DNA of 64,000 nucleotides, from contig NZ_BDAZ01000031.1 of NCBI RefSeq assembly GCF_001612725.1, positions 1-64,000 of the forward strand. Direction: 5' to 3'. Position 1 is the stretch's first letter. Each line of letters starts with the position of its first letter. Below are positions 63,701 through 64,000 of this stretch, in pieces. Origin of the DNA: Nocardia anaemiae NBRC 100462. GTDB taxonomy: Bacteria; Actinomycetota; Actinomycetes; Mycobacteriales; Mycobacteriaceae. Position numbers and translations under genes: made by a program. Below the pieces are notes generated by a model. It searched no databases, was not told the origin of the DNA, and saw only the letters and a list, made by a program, of their open reading frames with translations.

Positions 63701-64000
63701 GGTGGCGGTCCACCTCAGCCATCTCAAGGCCACCGGCCCCGCGAACTGGGGGAAAATGGCCGAGGCGCTCGACATGATCGACGAAGCCGTCGCCGAAGGC
63801 TTGGACGTCACCGTCGATGTCTACCCATACGCGAGTACCGGTCTCATCCCGATCTACCTGCTGCCTCCCCGGGCCTTGCAGGGCGGCATGGATGAGACTA
63901 TGGCGCGGTTGCGCGATCCCGAAACACGCGCGCAGATCCGCGACCACCTCGCCCATGGCGACCCGGAATTCCCGGATTGGGAGAACATCCTGCAAGGCGA
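35835..64000 (+). CDS. Giant mosaic polymorphic-toxin-like protein, 3' end outside window
   Basis: Read from GTG 35835, this frame has no stop codon to base 64000: at least 9,388 codons, roughly 1 MDa. The start lies in a GTGA overlap with the WXG100-like gene. The order of modules is: CpnT-like WXG100-like head with membrane segment; Pro-rich duplicated linkers; anti-sigma-like ATPase fold; LacI-type HTH array with sigma-4-like units; EndoU nuclease and a second EndoU-like unit; GntR winged-helix array; RPVYG module; repeats; a run of degenerate ATPase folds; MFS-like domain; Tox-PL; coiled-coil; DUF1023-like; Tox-PL; sigma-2-like; LuxR HTH; paired Trp-rich modules; D-aminoacylase. Base composition and third-position G/C match the neighbours throughout, so it is a real coding frame. 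The head suggests type VII (ESX) export; the biological role is unknown. Confidence 0.9.
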   Translation, partial: MSVTIPPDWPDWLTRWVIGHFPVGKPDDMRAAADAWARSAESLTVTLRHLERLAQEVAAAIQGEAGDAIQRQLKTEIANTRNQREFADGMATLLYDSANAIELEQYIVIGIAAVLLANLLIDTAVPMKAASDRIAADVAATAARRDTMAFFFQRVGAFMQRYPTMALAIRAAIMGAVSMGGVVAGAQYVQIVQGHGKPGRRTSIDWNQVGVAATAGGAGGLFGALATRAVLPGLTRIAANAATPMGRTTGRVVAVVLASATGGAAGGAGAAFVVSELTDTKLTGRFMVQMMAMGGASGAIAGIGAAVRVSRAISTARPPEATAPEIGGSRGSRDDSNGLPVRSTPDWARAQSSDVTPRSREETVPEIGGSRDNSSRDGLPVRETTDDGHRPWQPPKKTVDDINELGTLRDDESGGSLEDAFRKLDEGGTSRPPDTDQPSSGTPQDPSASPTSPTNKSESGHGPSPWDDALEGLIAGEFDTAPADIVAAPGNSSSTGLPGTAQFHSSRPETPQMSLAGTIVAAEGQPSATPGSVMTMSANAPHVENNTHMGTAKDLGGNGGGNGPGVTAGPPVSHGGPPTGGSPGSRPPASGEGPGQLPPDPDEAILLDLDFFDYEPVPNEPVTPTGTSPTATPHAAATTPVEPVPGSGSTTPTEAKSPTVQTGPGGAPATPAATPVANTPPATPPQQPHAAPHGNPPQQPPVNPQAAQANAPQATPQAAQANPAHPQGTPANTPQATPAAQANPAHPQGTPANSPQLPHAASPGAAANNLAAQAIPPAALAGAAALGGNVSSNPDAAPGLSAPPPAMSGGQPTGNDENPGDPEEFPDRIGTVVTPPMPSYVPAQPQIDEYPNNAPDEYTQPGGTTYKIPGQPDAPNGPPPNAIPIVPHPSTPALPETGPAIPLTDRPQLPIPDHAVPGAPAEGDGQKPRVHDSEPPLPRHANTPAPHLPATPADRPTELNPPSHYATTPDPATPGAPTQPTAPQLDRHSTNYNPPLTTEPTRGGVPPTTPAAPLPQPVAPARPVPMMAQASAVKKKPKPKTPPPEPVKSTLKPPPIPIPVPIPQPAARRRTQPATPPVRTNATRQSARTTGRDLAITLANPTGAMTAPVLTHTEPRGRNLAEQVLGGGLATATRPTRGTDTLVRPVEEAEIGRILDRPDDSWLESLLLPTEPESADKHTTVDGHTARPHEQTIAEIEEVGRALFHELGLPDDEGSPSGDTQPPTTAGNAPDNGWSSWDAALQELTRGTYKPAPNNPITPLANPAPTGRPGTGQFHSSRPETAQPGLVGTIPAAEGESETALGSVSTASTPTHADAVTTTDLLGTSNQPELTGEPLIPHASAEQGTSELPTTTYEASLVDRGFSVDEPVADQPAPTSAAIPPGTQANRAKPQAAQANSVQPPEALSTESNNSAASVLPPVALSGGMPPSGHGPSNTNATSGPSTPPPAMSGGQSTDKDENPGDPEEFPDRIGTVVTPPMPSYVPAQPQIDEYPNNAPDEYTQPQGTTYKIPGQPDTPNGPPPNAIPIVPRPTTPVVPESRPAVPLTDRPQVPIPDHAVPGAPVEGDEQKPRVHDSEPPLPRHANTPAPHLPATPADRPTELNPPSHYVTTPDPRTPGAPTEPTAPQLDRHSTNYNPPLTTEPTRGGLPPTTPAGPLPKPVVPARPIPMAQASASDPKKRKPKPKTPPPETPQTPPEPPAPVPTSPPRPQPRKRSSPSNPPVREQFIVRRDGEDTGVVGAEGERVVPAGRARAWVRSLPQKFPWLTEDLVHTAELLVSETVANSLRWTAHEVAVILTVTDTDDVRKVRFTVTDKSTVVPEDTDMPDWDAERGRGGPLVDMLSADHGTTVQDNGKATWFELHLPPGDASARTDTTIPGDDQPGSDATPPSRPGSPTDRTDNGSDSATNAEPQARAESQRRSGEPEQAPPAESDPGTPPPHQAADSDSHAGKPNADSASQPSPQELREQHGTDIFRKILALLGVPAPPEGRDAATVVQLAREINGIVFRFAETHMRLVPEDTDVSEWLRGLAADVVGRWRQLNPTQRKLVTEAMNARLRGSNISVLQRGALRRLVLQAPEEFDEALDDGSQRHDDKPPADTTPAAPDPEAAEAAARLEAERTAAIAEVALEVGVGVEIVEMVLQGRSAVSEEAATQVREAADRLGYWNQVTKPDVARAAEVSLTTVDKVLGNARGGIDERTRQLVLTVAAQIGYTGRITRAAVAREAGVGVGTVEKVLREGPVLTSGIATAVREAASRRGLLNPPSDHGLPSPGQVATGATAAEVADRVGVSRQRVYGVMRGENTRDPETAARVLEAADAAGFRVQSPGAPQLRVITRSALQRAVEDLPEDVAEYATLRYLEGRAAENIGTALGADADIDELHRSALSYLSAFFAAELSDDTVVYGSVRQATAADVAWLAGTTTDTAGHALAGDDVTDETANRVTTAANRLGFRRGASPLDSDPNAATGLVFELKPEPGIGLPGAEVMQNLAARPKFVDRPSQPTLADVAQAADVEIATAHWVLLGGSGPEPDTVRQVLEAAESLEYPHQPSTTGGARGHQSLTVPDVAQRAGTTEAQVQAVLGGEIIDPAIACRVWGAIRALLPYVQSDADPHAGAVAVPREALEHAIGQLPERLATYATLRYLAGYTPAQATSAVGLPPQASQRIGQAVLRQLPELLSVALETELPRQSTLRRVRIEDVAQAAGVSRTAVFRVLGGKQVIDPDIGRRVWNAVAHLGYRRLRYTSDPIPDDPDVLTGLAFMSGSAAGATFSLPEPSDSGRPGNGTRTTGQAPGPTRQRPSGPGARHHHAGPPHHTIGIGPADFDSRRHHHPPTNGPTGPNGRLGRQSGARNPELDGTAAHPNQDPGGVGETDSAAGTSAAAQSRRDTADLPARPPSESLRLDEERRTHILDGDATGGGHRHGTGKPGKTEFPPDWDDEKIIEVTWAVVEAWSDPELRESLDGRTGDTHFWQLEQVHEGVHVVVRVALDGRILTAWPASGPGVVRNPAPPPPQPQPPTRISINRRTVRKVLVSRGPNSKAPGFAKFPADWVEDEDGFMAIVATAAERAVQNDAFADHPDRPNRQWLVHCEYDGVTFVLDVDAAGRVTYMWPEGGPGVTYNPPATQPGGHADQPAPSTVAQASSATDHDQTAHGETNSAASNSAAAGPPGAGVVDGPSVADLVAAVDPRSLAAVLAGVNAAVWIPTESNAEAEAARQQHLYGILSRLNELRDVMNHPAEVNPRRLQLLVHHFHAVAAWMAAHHPSNPLRDQIAGQVFEHASAVVARAVQRGVVDLDQDQQRQLAHDITEQTLLIADEAGTTMDIEQVLPIADASALFLLGYTQPSPPRQPTEPVEERSTDRAELLLEVFPADLSAEELKEIAQSIGWRDTVKLALCQAIRSQRIPRGTRLRAARAVADLLGMPPSSVAKAYQELATEGYLVSRGKLGTTVTDENQWPTNPAPDPLTARQLLDKLVADSPPRTGQRGGGNAFKLQLRQAIRSGRIAEQTHLPPAKTVADKLGLPQSALPPVYTELAAEGYIVTSPHGTTVASHDQWPEAQTFEHALAAVARAVERGVVELDPDQQQQLAHDITEQALVIADNAEFTGDIDQVLATADATALLMLGNARRSPRQPAEDPQLRPTEPVEERSTHRAELLLEVFPADLSAEELRQIAQDIGWRETVKMALRQAILLGRMPREIPAAAPVATQLDLSPRTVDLAYQDLATEGYLVRTTHGTTVADRDRWPSGPPPALAVRMTPQQLLDKLAAQSPTEPLTEIARRLGWHETVKMLLREAIRSSAIAEGTWLPTAKALASQLNLSPPALLPSYSALADEGYLERPNRRGTKVANHAQWPEPHQPPHAAHPASTQQKTDANSGPVGAPAAPPSQSPADHADSAAASGLPQFPGRPSAEAMELFERILDAEQSSDPRAQELRAEAQRLIPDETQRAYAERYVGNARRTAALAAELGITLEELDARMTEELRQAFRGDILVRVTTSTLRKILVDGRFKTLFEVVGRSRLAQIPLAARAELEQELFGHPLDLAVASRPVYGRIRSGRLSWLQEGDLPTIREFGDVDLIVGRAERARTTACVGSPTFTKVIPSSVDNPRPESFGATPSQHGEFGYFGLEGIDRDYDGERFRNNAHILTQTHGGVGASHIPYVVFYRERPDEALQQALANAGMGWAHAVDLDTAAESSAPAEMEALLARDIANRLHRNGSNSHPNGETATGPTTSESLETESAHTATDSGDTTVASDQPTAPAEDSLVYDLLMAQVANPLTARNLAARVHARAAQEQLATDTAAQPLLEIIDNVVAEHRTAMAQLDTAIGNNPAPGKPNAPAHLQHGGVFFHNLPGQPPNPEDPNSGPVGAPPATGSQGPAEYVVAQPSRPNAHQPEAVRGVEVRKPTLKQDGLFYGPGNHLYNSNEAEYFLIGADPEDIRSVNADDAGEAVSRLGGTHPVLHSTYDNPNDGPIAFGVWLIRNGQLEWLTPLSGQFPAEQVADHFTFVVQLRDWLIRHHVDLSAVTVDGTMSGRIWRSFNTAPSVDELIDSGGSGADLIGHGFGVDYRVDVVDTAPIPDGLSMTLAFEPIGARVTLELTRHDGVTTFRYSHRDLGRNAVQAEAAIDEWHESMLAPWLTASGAVIEDNESDSATGDSDAAEVRTSPDIVVIEYDAGVYTDEVQERLEESVNAAVDQLIVGQSADAVAVVRSLVAQVVNAAFTDPMVASAQLSARLVDRSGDRELQVSMADNRGRRVTGYVAMVEQPTAADIRLERTLDVLRRAGARELATRVAPILSEWLDYEMAELAWGAIDQLTSAAGADGWCVLRTVQTEDGTDTLSIAYGQHLDGRETGMSLAADRSVDVSGRVVRIALALDPRQTATTDVTEIQAVVDELTADWLPKQRRLLAATAEQMLSEARPVDELGWFQIEVSGESGERLMEFRVLDGQTVLSTRAIRQISRPNTAELMIQTLPANAWSDEQLDTATLLVDELVDTVLNREEALGALVLTRLTTDDGAALGLELHVRGAGAAQLSLIPDYADRYGVEYHPEGYTAWTVLGNGAPGAANLVAALADREDPARNSGERVAVVPLGLDTDDLELAPTEAENPAAFDTQPANVVEEDPAEPIAAVAPDAEAPTQTTLMLPVGDSQAQARTRAAIDEVMAGWPAAARTAAADTVCAVLADALERSTDPAAEVRVEQWHTGLRVSVTHRGDAELPPELMRELERGATAWQAVLWPDLRRVALDFERIDDSVSVARDTVGQTVEDPDVGFEVLDVEMSRQHVRAARRMVADLFYDHGGSRDRAEANSLVETLARGVTNDETVFTARVSRSGLLTLELDHDGETTGRAILRPAGRDETHIFVTPSDDPETTAADLWQLARREMLRHGWTDSEQLAAAEHVVSRRVTEYAATVHERLPWRLEVRVSGTPGNRGLVVRARDPRGPHVLPLVELFQRTATEPNSSAAVRFYGNPWLADLHWSAGDGLGVHDPLFGGTDTYSRAEHMFAPGVGAVDALGQAAELSSNVFKTVPEESVAPETRQEARSQTIELVNNLVLGASDATLLTGAIVMTPEGLEFRVAVADRSRASVADEPGGWHVQNLVGPGRASRAGTMPLGRFTITWAAMPLAAHGGGTGGGNGDGSGSGTGGTGGPGPAAPVDVLDSIANALGEAPVSPAAESEVTAAPRRRGAEDVIADADAALREHAETETLPATDVPNSEQRDGSHTHSSGGTRTDPTTSALSAPAAHPDDETDLNIGPESAHTATDSVDTTVVSDQPAAPVENSLVYDLLMAQVGNPLIARNLAARVHARAAQEQLPTETDANAQPLLEIIDNVVAEHRTAMAQLDAVFGNKPAPGKPKAPAHLQHGGIFFHNLPGEPPASEDPDEPAETGAEQSAPAGSKNTTGTGSSNETTTPAAAKPVTKRELLAVNKPFAHLLLGTVYKPGGEVLNKFGSSVALSATPYVAMNAGVPPAVAAVVAAAGWVPRFADPLFGVLADRNRRKAMVSGLGLGGAAAAAAAWAVLFDASNLGTILAAAAVGESIGAGIYFRAYQTAAAALVTDEQVDAGNALRNITSSSADATGQAFGAGIAGILPAGPFLLNTFSYASNLANVWKLPLPPQKRGKRRSIFPEIAEGAQALWKEKFLREFTVVGSINNAAWAMMGFRTATVLEASDLPGWATGAVVAAPALGGIMSGVLSELTRKLEPTTFYPVALANMAGFFALQAATANPAVIAVSTFADSLVMWTMNSRVGSYERSVFPDEIRGRAGGVKGMFLGFGPAVGLAASSALVGSAAATTHSGDTLAALAATISAAAAAGYSIVFFVRKGRVFNRIITRGRGWFGQPKHAVAAEAKPRQIEAGAGEESTAHADPDTPSHEVIKNCAIQVSRVQRALGLDTGPEPDDTDPRWNAEDNWRITEETIGAQLRRLKVQGADPVDHVVATIRAEDNDIGSAVLAIDGHVMVVVNVGGINDDGAILIFDTLIDDAHDDIPRVRKYSDEENDENKWHPFYETENYEGEKKTFVAYFKDDEGRPVPARRQLPGFLHISHPKEKLEGTSSNHQDPADHPDPAQTTSGNVPGAQANADQNLPGNEARGPSGQPGTRERLAAQREQARAHRDGLAAQHGLDPKNLGPGSEVVRALHKNCTMAQSQATPRLDDDKRADPPRPPDLITRTYLESFKANRDMLAAAERVNALDAEIRLLDKVDAARRHADSKGTHDLDALRQQRDEAGAELARQLGVAPAVLGAWASWVVPFLEADGAAADDPRLRTAKQFLELHSQTTAAEEARQLAAQRGQLDVLAEQRRLAEARREQARAAIGATADLVVVGLTDPARPDALATPECVEFQRLDQQVGQLDNQLGTLADQMLAPPRQPRPVLPKDWVAAHPELDLIADGAWDQLATVRYDAAQTAGIDEITATIMGFDSLNREQKWALVPQPHDDKRALTARWRDRIARLGLTREMQDSDLQLALQQPDDDADPMAALELQFQHADFLRQRMRMQAAVLGMAAAAELAAGLTGHPRVHVLDYYSGHFEIPAHLELAIGDVDAADEVHVRVFDQDLTTASVVTAVAQLAQDAETAARDNPGKRVAWVLRMTGGAGTAQALPALTEDLIARKRIRDYYATRPGGRPSLPGFHLVSGHESADELVLRAKQDPELAGLLLETPGPQTDSTARGDGSVAFRSPDGPPVSWDDFALALLLEGSNAKDCAPNVIDVLESEGLPVRRRPDQDPPGEMYAEEFSWATSAGWVPGGFVADQYGTARDKAADLHRALGPGARVAVVFDRPGGLGAHMYLTKTDESGDVWERELVGYDPREEPLEYRPREERWTRYERGTPDEPGASYFAVTFVPTDDGTSLAPIPRFDPDTDPAATPGEPLADYPIHPMGSRAEPDDSTPEPGPIEARTPSPTTEPTESPHETPAAPAPLAASDGRTDVPDGSTAVRDNDAVPEVAGFGATESAGPAPKTPWSNRRSDAVSTGSQDPEPHKSSRPTPWSSTEPADETTDVDRLQDVQIRQLIDTHIAQGQPEHAVNLLEAQFKADVFQGIRARVGDPQVAREIFSDACTGAIRRLDQIGTKSVKEWVGINAGNLIGQHREIAEIWYRTLEFVARGARLAASDPMLAALAEANTSQVRQHLLAQTASRQRHLRRFGSRPTGPGRPSTPPRDPASESRAVWDAVRTLVLAVADERGLHTHIPDEPAPKPAPSRRTTAKPRPATAAGRATANAKPHPARVESPEFPAKDGTAAEQRGPDASGPVTAAPTEPSDEPTATNSPVTQPSPLDMERVDAATDRLAALLSPAVNKRPLPTANTPGPNILSERERTVLELVAEGLTDRQIAATLDISQHAVRHCLERVSLKLGTSKSRNTLVAVATQRQLIGHPEAPAPTESLHEPELDSAASSSETPESHLGNSTTEPTHPADENQRPVESDPVDDTAVDRQTAPHSGTEHSATEPRYQLADLEDEFPYHPELAKHVTWDDVDFDEHGDVRDENGDRYITGPKGAVFLFTPQFKRTIRHRATHIMVYSSFPEPGHYPYAFGHWFLTEDARIRVMPGSQMLPKASAHPKFITQCKFEFAKHVDLSTVEFDDELQGELWRRVRPPGVPTFDQLIDRRGTRARVVEADATMFKGGDVEFWVNVEQWEATTDGLAITFSVGSVFDWEGKLTLVLGRANGAKTAHYTNVVPGRAPEDFAAAVEKFHTERVAPWLAESDVVVDEFGPDRQSTPVISSAPAAEIEPVAPSRARYQTIASPASSAGDDTNVDLVWPTIDSRGWLLGPDGQHFRTTANSGAGFLLTSAGDFVTSENAWPEELLATFLARGGSLDDVSGLGIWSVIGPISELDLQMLILGETTDPMNPAQVLDALLQAGADLSRLRVDDIAGDQQGLMWRGLADRMTVADLWRDRGRDAHLLFAGFGIAPQTGSRGVAFGVDLAGFEVTDDGMSVRLLVTVPRCDPALVTFELVRHGDTFTFRRGALDLGRDEGRAVLASAVVHEKLTARLAESGVSWAEDSTAAPTENLRPEQAHGPREAAVSAHGAEHVVRTEAYERWTPAAFAEAADWLAQQLRGLPSRLVDAACATLREAVGEALRQRPGRLHVTVETTNELVRVTLLETTTEHLAAAPEPVAAGGDSLAMRSGVEFFRRPVAGWNQASWFELPIPNDTADVDAESAAQPRPAHPTGAAPVNPAHAVVQSSTRTADSETGDPVHTDPPATTPTTDARDDAAPSDTSNPSRDGRLPAAQDDSATDTAHRPERDLLAPTHFRAAGWNRRARRMNPILAVQRNNIPDDPVHGIRNRQPAPHGAPQPQAPAAPTDPAPDPEGPPSTHQDGMPGLGPALTELRERVAANFVSIADAAGESGVWRARDRNPIGRQRRRRIVAHMIGHGQPEMVRLHELAADRPAGMRLEQRRHALAQLLAARIRALPDELRAEIGPLPPDAPTERVRAVVDMIVASDRVRAVLGRRERSALVRSGRQLLRLNSLRAYADGFNSAVRLRNNLLQLERWYADAYRRRDEPNRRAWYETVHSWVADLEQSARALRDADSTDIQHLQEQLAEMLTPDVVIAEATIVDGSGAASFVGDVVVRDGSIVATGPDLPRRATTPIIDAKGLVLVPGFVDTHTHDDVAVTKWGALDFKIGQGVTTVVTGNCGFSMFPTVEPQDATQLAEQAAAVLGVIDQPWDWPTMRLWLDMLGRKALGQNVRPLLGHNAVRVAAMGLDAREATEDEVRTMEAHVEEAMQAGAVGLSLGMIYGGATATPQELTRLGAVVKRHNGLLVAHMRNEGEGLLNSIAEMLQIARDTGVAVHLSHLKATGPANWGKMAEALDMIDEAVAEGLDVTVDVYPYASTGLIPIYLLPPRALQGGMDETMARLRDPETRAQIRDHLAHGDPEFPDWENILQG
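37200..37480 (+). repeat. Linker repeat A, copy 1
   Basis: Encodes SPWDDALEGLIAGEFD and later AQFHSSRPET followed by a GT-x2-AAEG motif. Copy 2 is at 39528-39810 (SSWDAALQELTRGTYKP, GQFHSSRPET). The core around HSSRPET is about 80 percent identical in DNA, so this is a real duplication, not only similar composition. Confidence 0.7.
38241..38880 (+). repeat. Linker repeat B, copy 1 (about 640 bases)
   Basis: Encodes the block from PPAMSGGQ through DENPGDPEEFPDRIG, DEYPNNAPDEYTQP and PRHANTPAPHLPA to TTEPTRGG. Copy 2 is at 40168-40801 and is nearly identical at the DNA level over most of its length (estimated by eye near 90 percent). The copies are 1.9 kb apart, each preceded by repeat A, so a unit of about 2 kb has been duplicated. 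Confidence 0.8.
39528..39810 (+). repeat. Linker repeat A, copy 2
   Basis: Partner of the 37200-37480 copy; see there. It again precedes a copy of repeat B. Confidence 0.7.
40168..40801 (+). repeat. Linker repeat B, copy 2
   Basis: Partner of 38241-38880. Differences are mostly single bases plus a two-codon length change, which suggests recent duplication or ongoing gene conversion between copies. Confidence 0.8.
41070..41415 (+). other. Giant protein: degenerate anti-sigma (RsbW-like) ATPase domain
   Basis: Residues about 1746-1861. The N-box-like helix reads TAELLVSETVANSLRWT and is followed by a beta strand VAVILTVTDTDDVRKVRFTV, then RGRGGPLVDMLSADHGTTV and a closing WFELHLP. This is the layout of the GHKL ATPase domain of anti-sigma kinases in actinomycetes. 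The DxGxG box is not intact (VTDKSTVVP), so ATP hydrolysis is doubtful. Confidence 0.6.
42840..42990 (+). other. Giant protein: sigma-region-4-like unit, copy 1
   Basis: RAVEDLPEDVAEYATLRYLEG followed by a second helix GTALGADADIDELHRSAL resembles the region 4 helix-turn-helix of sigma factors (L-P-x-x-x-R-x-V-x-x-L-R-Y-L-x-G). It is a sibling of 43698-43850, which has IGQLPERLATYATLRYLAG. Both lie between LacI-type units, so unit order is LacI-sigma4-LacI-LacI-LacI-sigma4-LacI. Confidence 0.45.
43698..43850 (+). other. Giant protein: sigma-region-4-like unit, copy 2
   Basis: Second copy of the LPERLATYATLRYLAG helix followed by TSAVGLPPQASQRIGQAVLR. See copy 1 at 42840-42990. Confidence 0.45.
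44535..44830 (+). other. Giant protein: bacterial EndoU nuclease domain
   Basis: Residues about 2901-2999. THILDGDATGGGHRHGTGK, then GKTEFPPDWDDEKI, matches the bacterial EndoU toxin signature with both catalytic-type histidines (H2905, H2916) and a following lysine. The closing strand GRILTAWP corresponds to the conserved T-A-Y-P, with Tyr replaced by Trp at residue 2992. EndoU toxins cut tRNA or other RNA in contact-dependent inhibition. It is internal, with more than 6,000 residues after it, which is unusual for a toxin tip. Confidence 0.65.
44925..45185 (+). other. Giant protein: second EndoU-like unit without the histidines
   Basis: Residues about 3031-3117: SKAPGFAKFPADWVEDEDG, a helix, then YDGVTFVLDVDAAGRVTYMWP and a GPGVTYNPP tail like the GPGVVRNP tail of the first unit. 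The His-containing N-terminal motif is missing, so this copy is probably inactive. Confidence 0.5.
45978..47376 (+). other. Giant protein: array of four GntR-type winged-helix units
   Basis: Residues about 3382-3848. Four units at 45978-46188, 46287-46485, 46851-47052 and 47166-47376 follow the GntR pattern: AIRSGRI, LPPAKTVADKLGL, AYQELATEGYLV and a GTTV wing end. The spacer AELLLEVFPADLSAEEL occurs twice, before units 1 and 3. The chunk 45648-46190 is repeated as 46500-47060, so the array grew by segmental duplication. Confidence 0.75.
47540..48390 (+). other. Giant protein: unassigned RPVYG module
   Basis: Residues about 3903-4186. A helical part with AERYVGNARRTAALAAELGI precedes LRKILVDGRFKTLFEVVG, then RPVYGRIRSGRL, FGDVDLIVGRAERARTT, and a His-containing FRNNAHILTQTHGG. 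I recall similar modules (DUF3626-like) in actinobacterial toxin-type proteins but cannot be sure of the name. Confidence 0.4.
48500..48900 (+). repeat. Linker repeat C, copy 1 (about 400 bases)
   Basis: Encodes SLVYDLLMAQVANPL, NLAARVHARAAQEQL, LLEIIDNVVAEHRTAMAQL and HLQHGGVFFHNLPG. Copy 2 at 53010-53465 is very similar at the DNA level (by eye above 85 percent), 4.5 kb away in the same frame. Confidence 0.75.
49035..49740 (+). other. Giant protein: Trp/acid-rich module, copy 1
   Basis: Residues about 4401-4636. It starts DGLFYGPGNHLY and contains FGVWLIRNGQLEWLTPLSGQ, then ADHFTFVVQLRDWLIRHHVD, VDELIDSGGSGADLIGHGFG, and ends with a helix AAIDEWHESMLAPWL. Related units are at 59745-60440 (ending FHTERVAPWLAESD) and 60590-61325. 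The family was not recognised. Confidence 0.45.
49815..52620 (+). other. Giant protein: run of degenerate ATPase-fold (anti-sigma-like) units
   Basis: Residues about 4661-5596. At least five times a helix like VVRSLVAQVVNAAFTD, LLVDELVDTVLNREE, VCAVLADALERSTD, SLVETLARGVTND or IELVNNLVLGASD is followed by paired strands such as LQVSMADNRGR or LTLELDHDGE. This is the helix-then-strand rhythm of the N-box of GHKL ATPases. Catalytic boxes are not conserved, so a scaffold or decoy role is more likely than ATP hydrolysis. Confidence 0.45.
53010..53465 (+). repeat. Linker repeat C, copy 2
   Basis: Partner of 48500-48900 (SLVYDLLMAQVGNPLIARNL and HLQHGGIFFHNLPG). It immediately precedes the MFS-like domain. 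Confidence 0.75.
53570..54800 (+). other. Giant protein: MFS-type transporter domain
   Basis: Residues about 5912-6322 contain about ten hydrophobic segments with an MFS motif A-like GVLADRNRRKAMVSGLGLGG after an early helix pair, and FRAYQTAAAALVTDEQVDAG, a pattern of MFS_3-type exporters (loop with N-A-L-R-N-I-T-S-S-S). A membrane transporter inside a chain with a secretion-type head is unexpected. It could anchor or form a pore. Confidence 0.65.
54930..55330 (+). other. Giant protein: papain-fold (Tox-PL-like) domain 1
   Basis: Residues about 6366-6500. The catalytic-type Cys is C6373 in IKNCAIQVSRVQRALG, the His is H6451 in AIDGHVMVVVNVGG, and the Asp is D6471 in ILIFDTLIDD: the order and spacing of papain-fold toxin or glutamine-deamidase domains. 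The triad looks intact. Confidence 0.6.
55600..56850 (+). other. Giant protein: Arg/Glu/Gln-rich coiled-coil region
   Basis: Residues about 6589-7006. It is rich in heptad-like stretches such as RERLAAQREQARAHRDGLAA, LDAEIRLLDKVDAARRHA and QVGQLDNQLGTLADQML. A lone HKNCTMAQSQ resembles the Cys motif of a papain-fold start without the rest. Probably an extended spacer. Confidence 0.5.
56850..57300 (+). other. Giant protein: DUF1023-like alpha/beta hydrolase domain
   Basis: Residues about 7006-7156. VHVLDYYSGHFEIPAHLELA, then GDVDAADEVHVRVFDQDLTT, follows the beginning of actinobacterial DUF1023 hydrolases (L-L-x-Y-D...A-x-A-I-G-D-x-x-x-A-D-x-V). The usual G-H-S-x-G nucleophile strand is not found, so it is probably catalytically dead. 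Confidence 0.45.
57390..57860 (+). other. Giant protein: papain-fold (Tox-PL-like) domain 2
   Basis: Residues about 7186-7342. Cys C7199 in SNAKDCAPNVIDVLESEG, His H7282 in GGLGAHMYLTKTDE and Asp D7303 in LVGYDPREEP have the layout of a papain-fold toxin domain. The sequence differs strongly from domain 1, so the two are not a recent duplication. Confidence 0.55.
58310..58620 (+). other. Giant protein: sigma-region-2-like unit
   Basis: Residues about 7492-7596: FQGIRARVGDPQVAREIFSD, then a helix ACTGAIRRLDQIG, then SVKEWVGINAGNLIGQHR, reproduces the ECF sigma region 2 pattern (R-x-G-D-x-x-x-A-x-D-x-x-Q...W-L-x-x-I-A-x-N-x-x-x-D-x-x-R) with several key residues changed. It is probably a derived, non-functional sigma-like fold. 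Confidence 0.5.
59250..59440 (+). other. Giant protein: LuxR/GerE-type helix-turn-helix
   Basis: Residues about 7806-7869: LSERERTVLELVAEGLTDRQ, then AATLDISQHAVRHCLERVSL and a KLGTSKSRNTLVAVA tail. This is a well-kept LuxR C-terminal domain (L-S-x-R-E-x-x-V-L...G-x-x-x-x-x-I-A-x-x-L-x-I-S), with the usual N-rich turn replaced by His. Confidence 0.75.
59745..60440 (+). other. Giant protein: Trp/acid-rich module, copy 2
   Basis: Related to 49035-49740: YITGPKGAVFLFTPQF, then FAFGHWFL-like YAFGHWFLTEDARIRVMPGS, KFEFAKHVDLSTVEFDDELQ, and a closing AAVEKFHTERVAPWLAESD. Similarity is clear in order of elements but modest in sequence. Confidence 0.4.
60590..61325 (+). other. Giant protein: Trp/acid-rich module, copy 3
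   Basis: A more diverged relative: GWLLGPDGQHFRTTANSGAG, VLDALLQAGADLSRLRVDDI, MTVADLWRDRGRDAHLLFAG, and VTFELVRHGDTFTFRRGALD, which parallels LELTRHDGVTTFRYSHRDLG in copy 1. Confidence 0.4.
62270..62966 (+). other. Giant protein: helical Arg-rich region before the D-aminoacylase
   Basis: Residues about 8813-9044, mostly charged helices (ELRERVAANFVSIADAAGES, RRRRIVAHMIGHGQ, LVRSGRQLLRLNSLRAYADG). No family recognised. It connects the low-complexity stretch (61760-62270) to the enzyme domain. Confidence 0.4.
62967..64000 (+). other. Giant protein: D-aminoacylase (N-acyl-D-amino-acid deacylase) domain, cut by window end
   Basis: Residues about 9045-9389 and onward. It starts with a typical amidohydrolase beta-sandwich strand (DVVIAEATIVDGSG), then the metal motif FVDTHTHDD (H9108, H9110), TVVTGNCGFSMFPT with the metal-bridging Cys of this family, AHMRNEGEGLLNSIAEM and VHLSHLKATGPANWGK with the later metal His residues. 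All expected residues in the visible part are kept, so the domain may be active on N-acyl-D-amino acids. An in-frame ATG at 62967 marks the domain border but has no separate Shine-Dalgarno and no stop precedes it. Confidence 0.8.

Noticed and set aside
62967..64000. D-aminoacylase as a separate gene starting at ATG 62967
   Set aside because: There is no stop codon in the frame before it and no ribosome binding site at a usable distance; it is more simply a domain of the giant frame, although the boundary is exactly at this Met.
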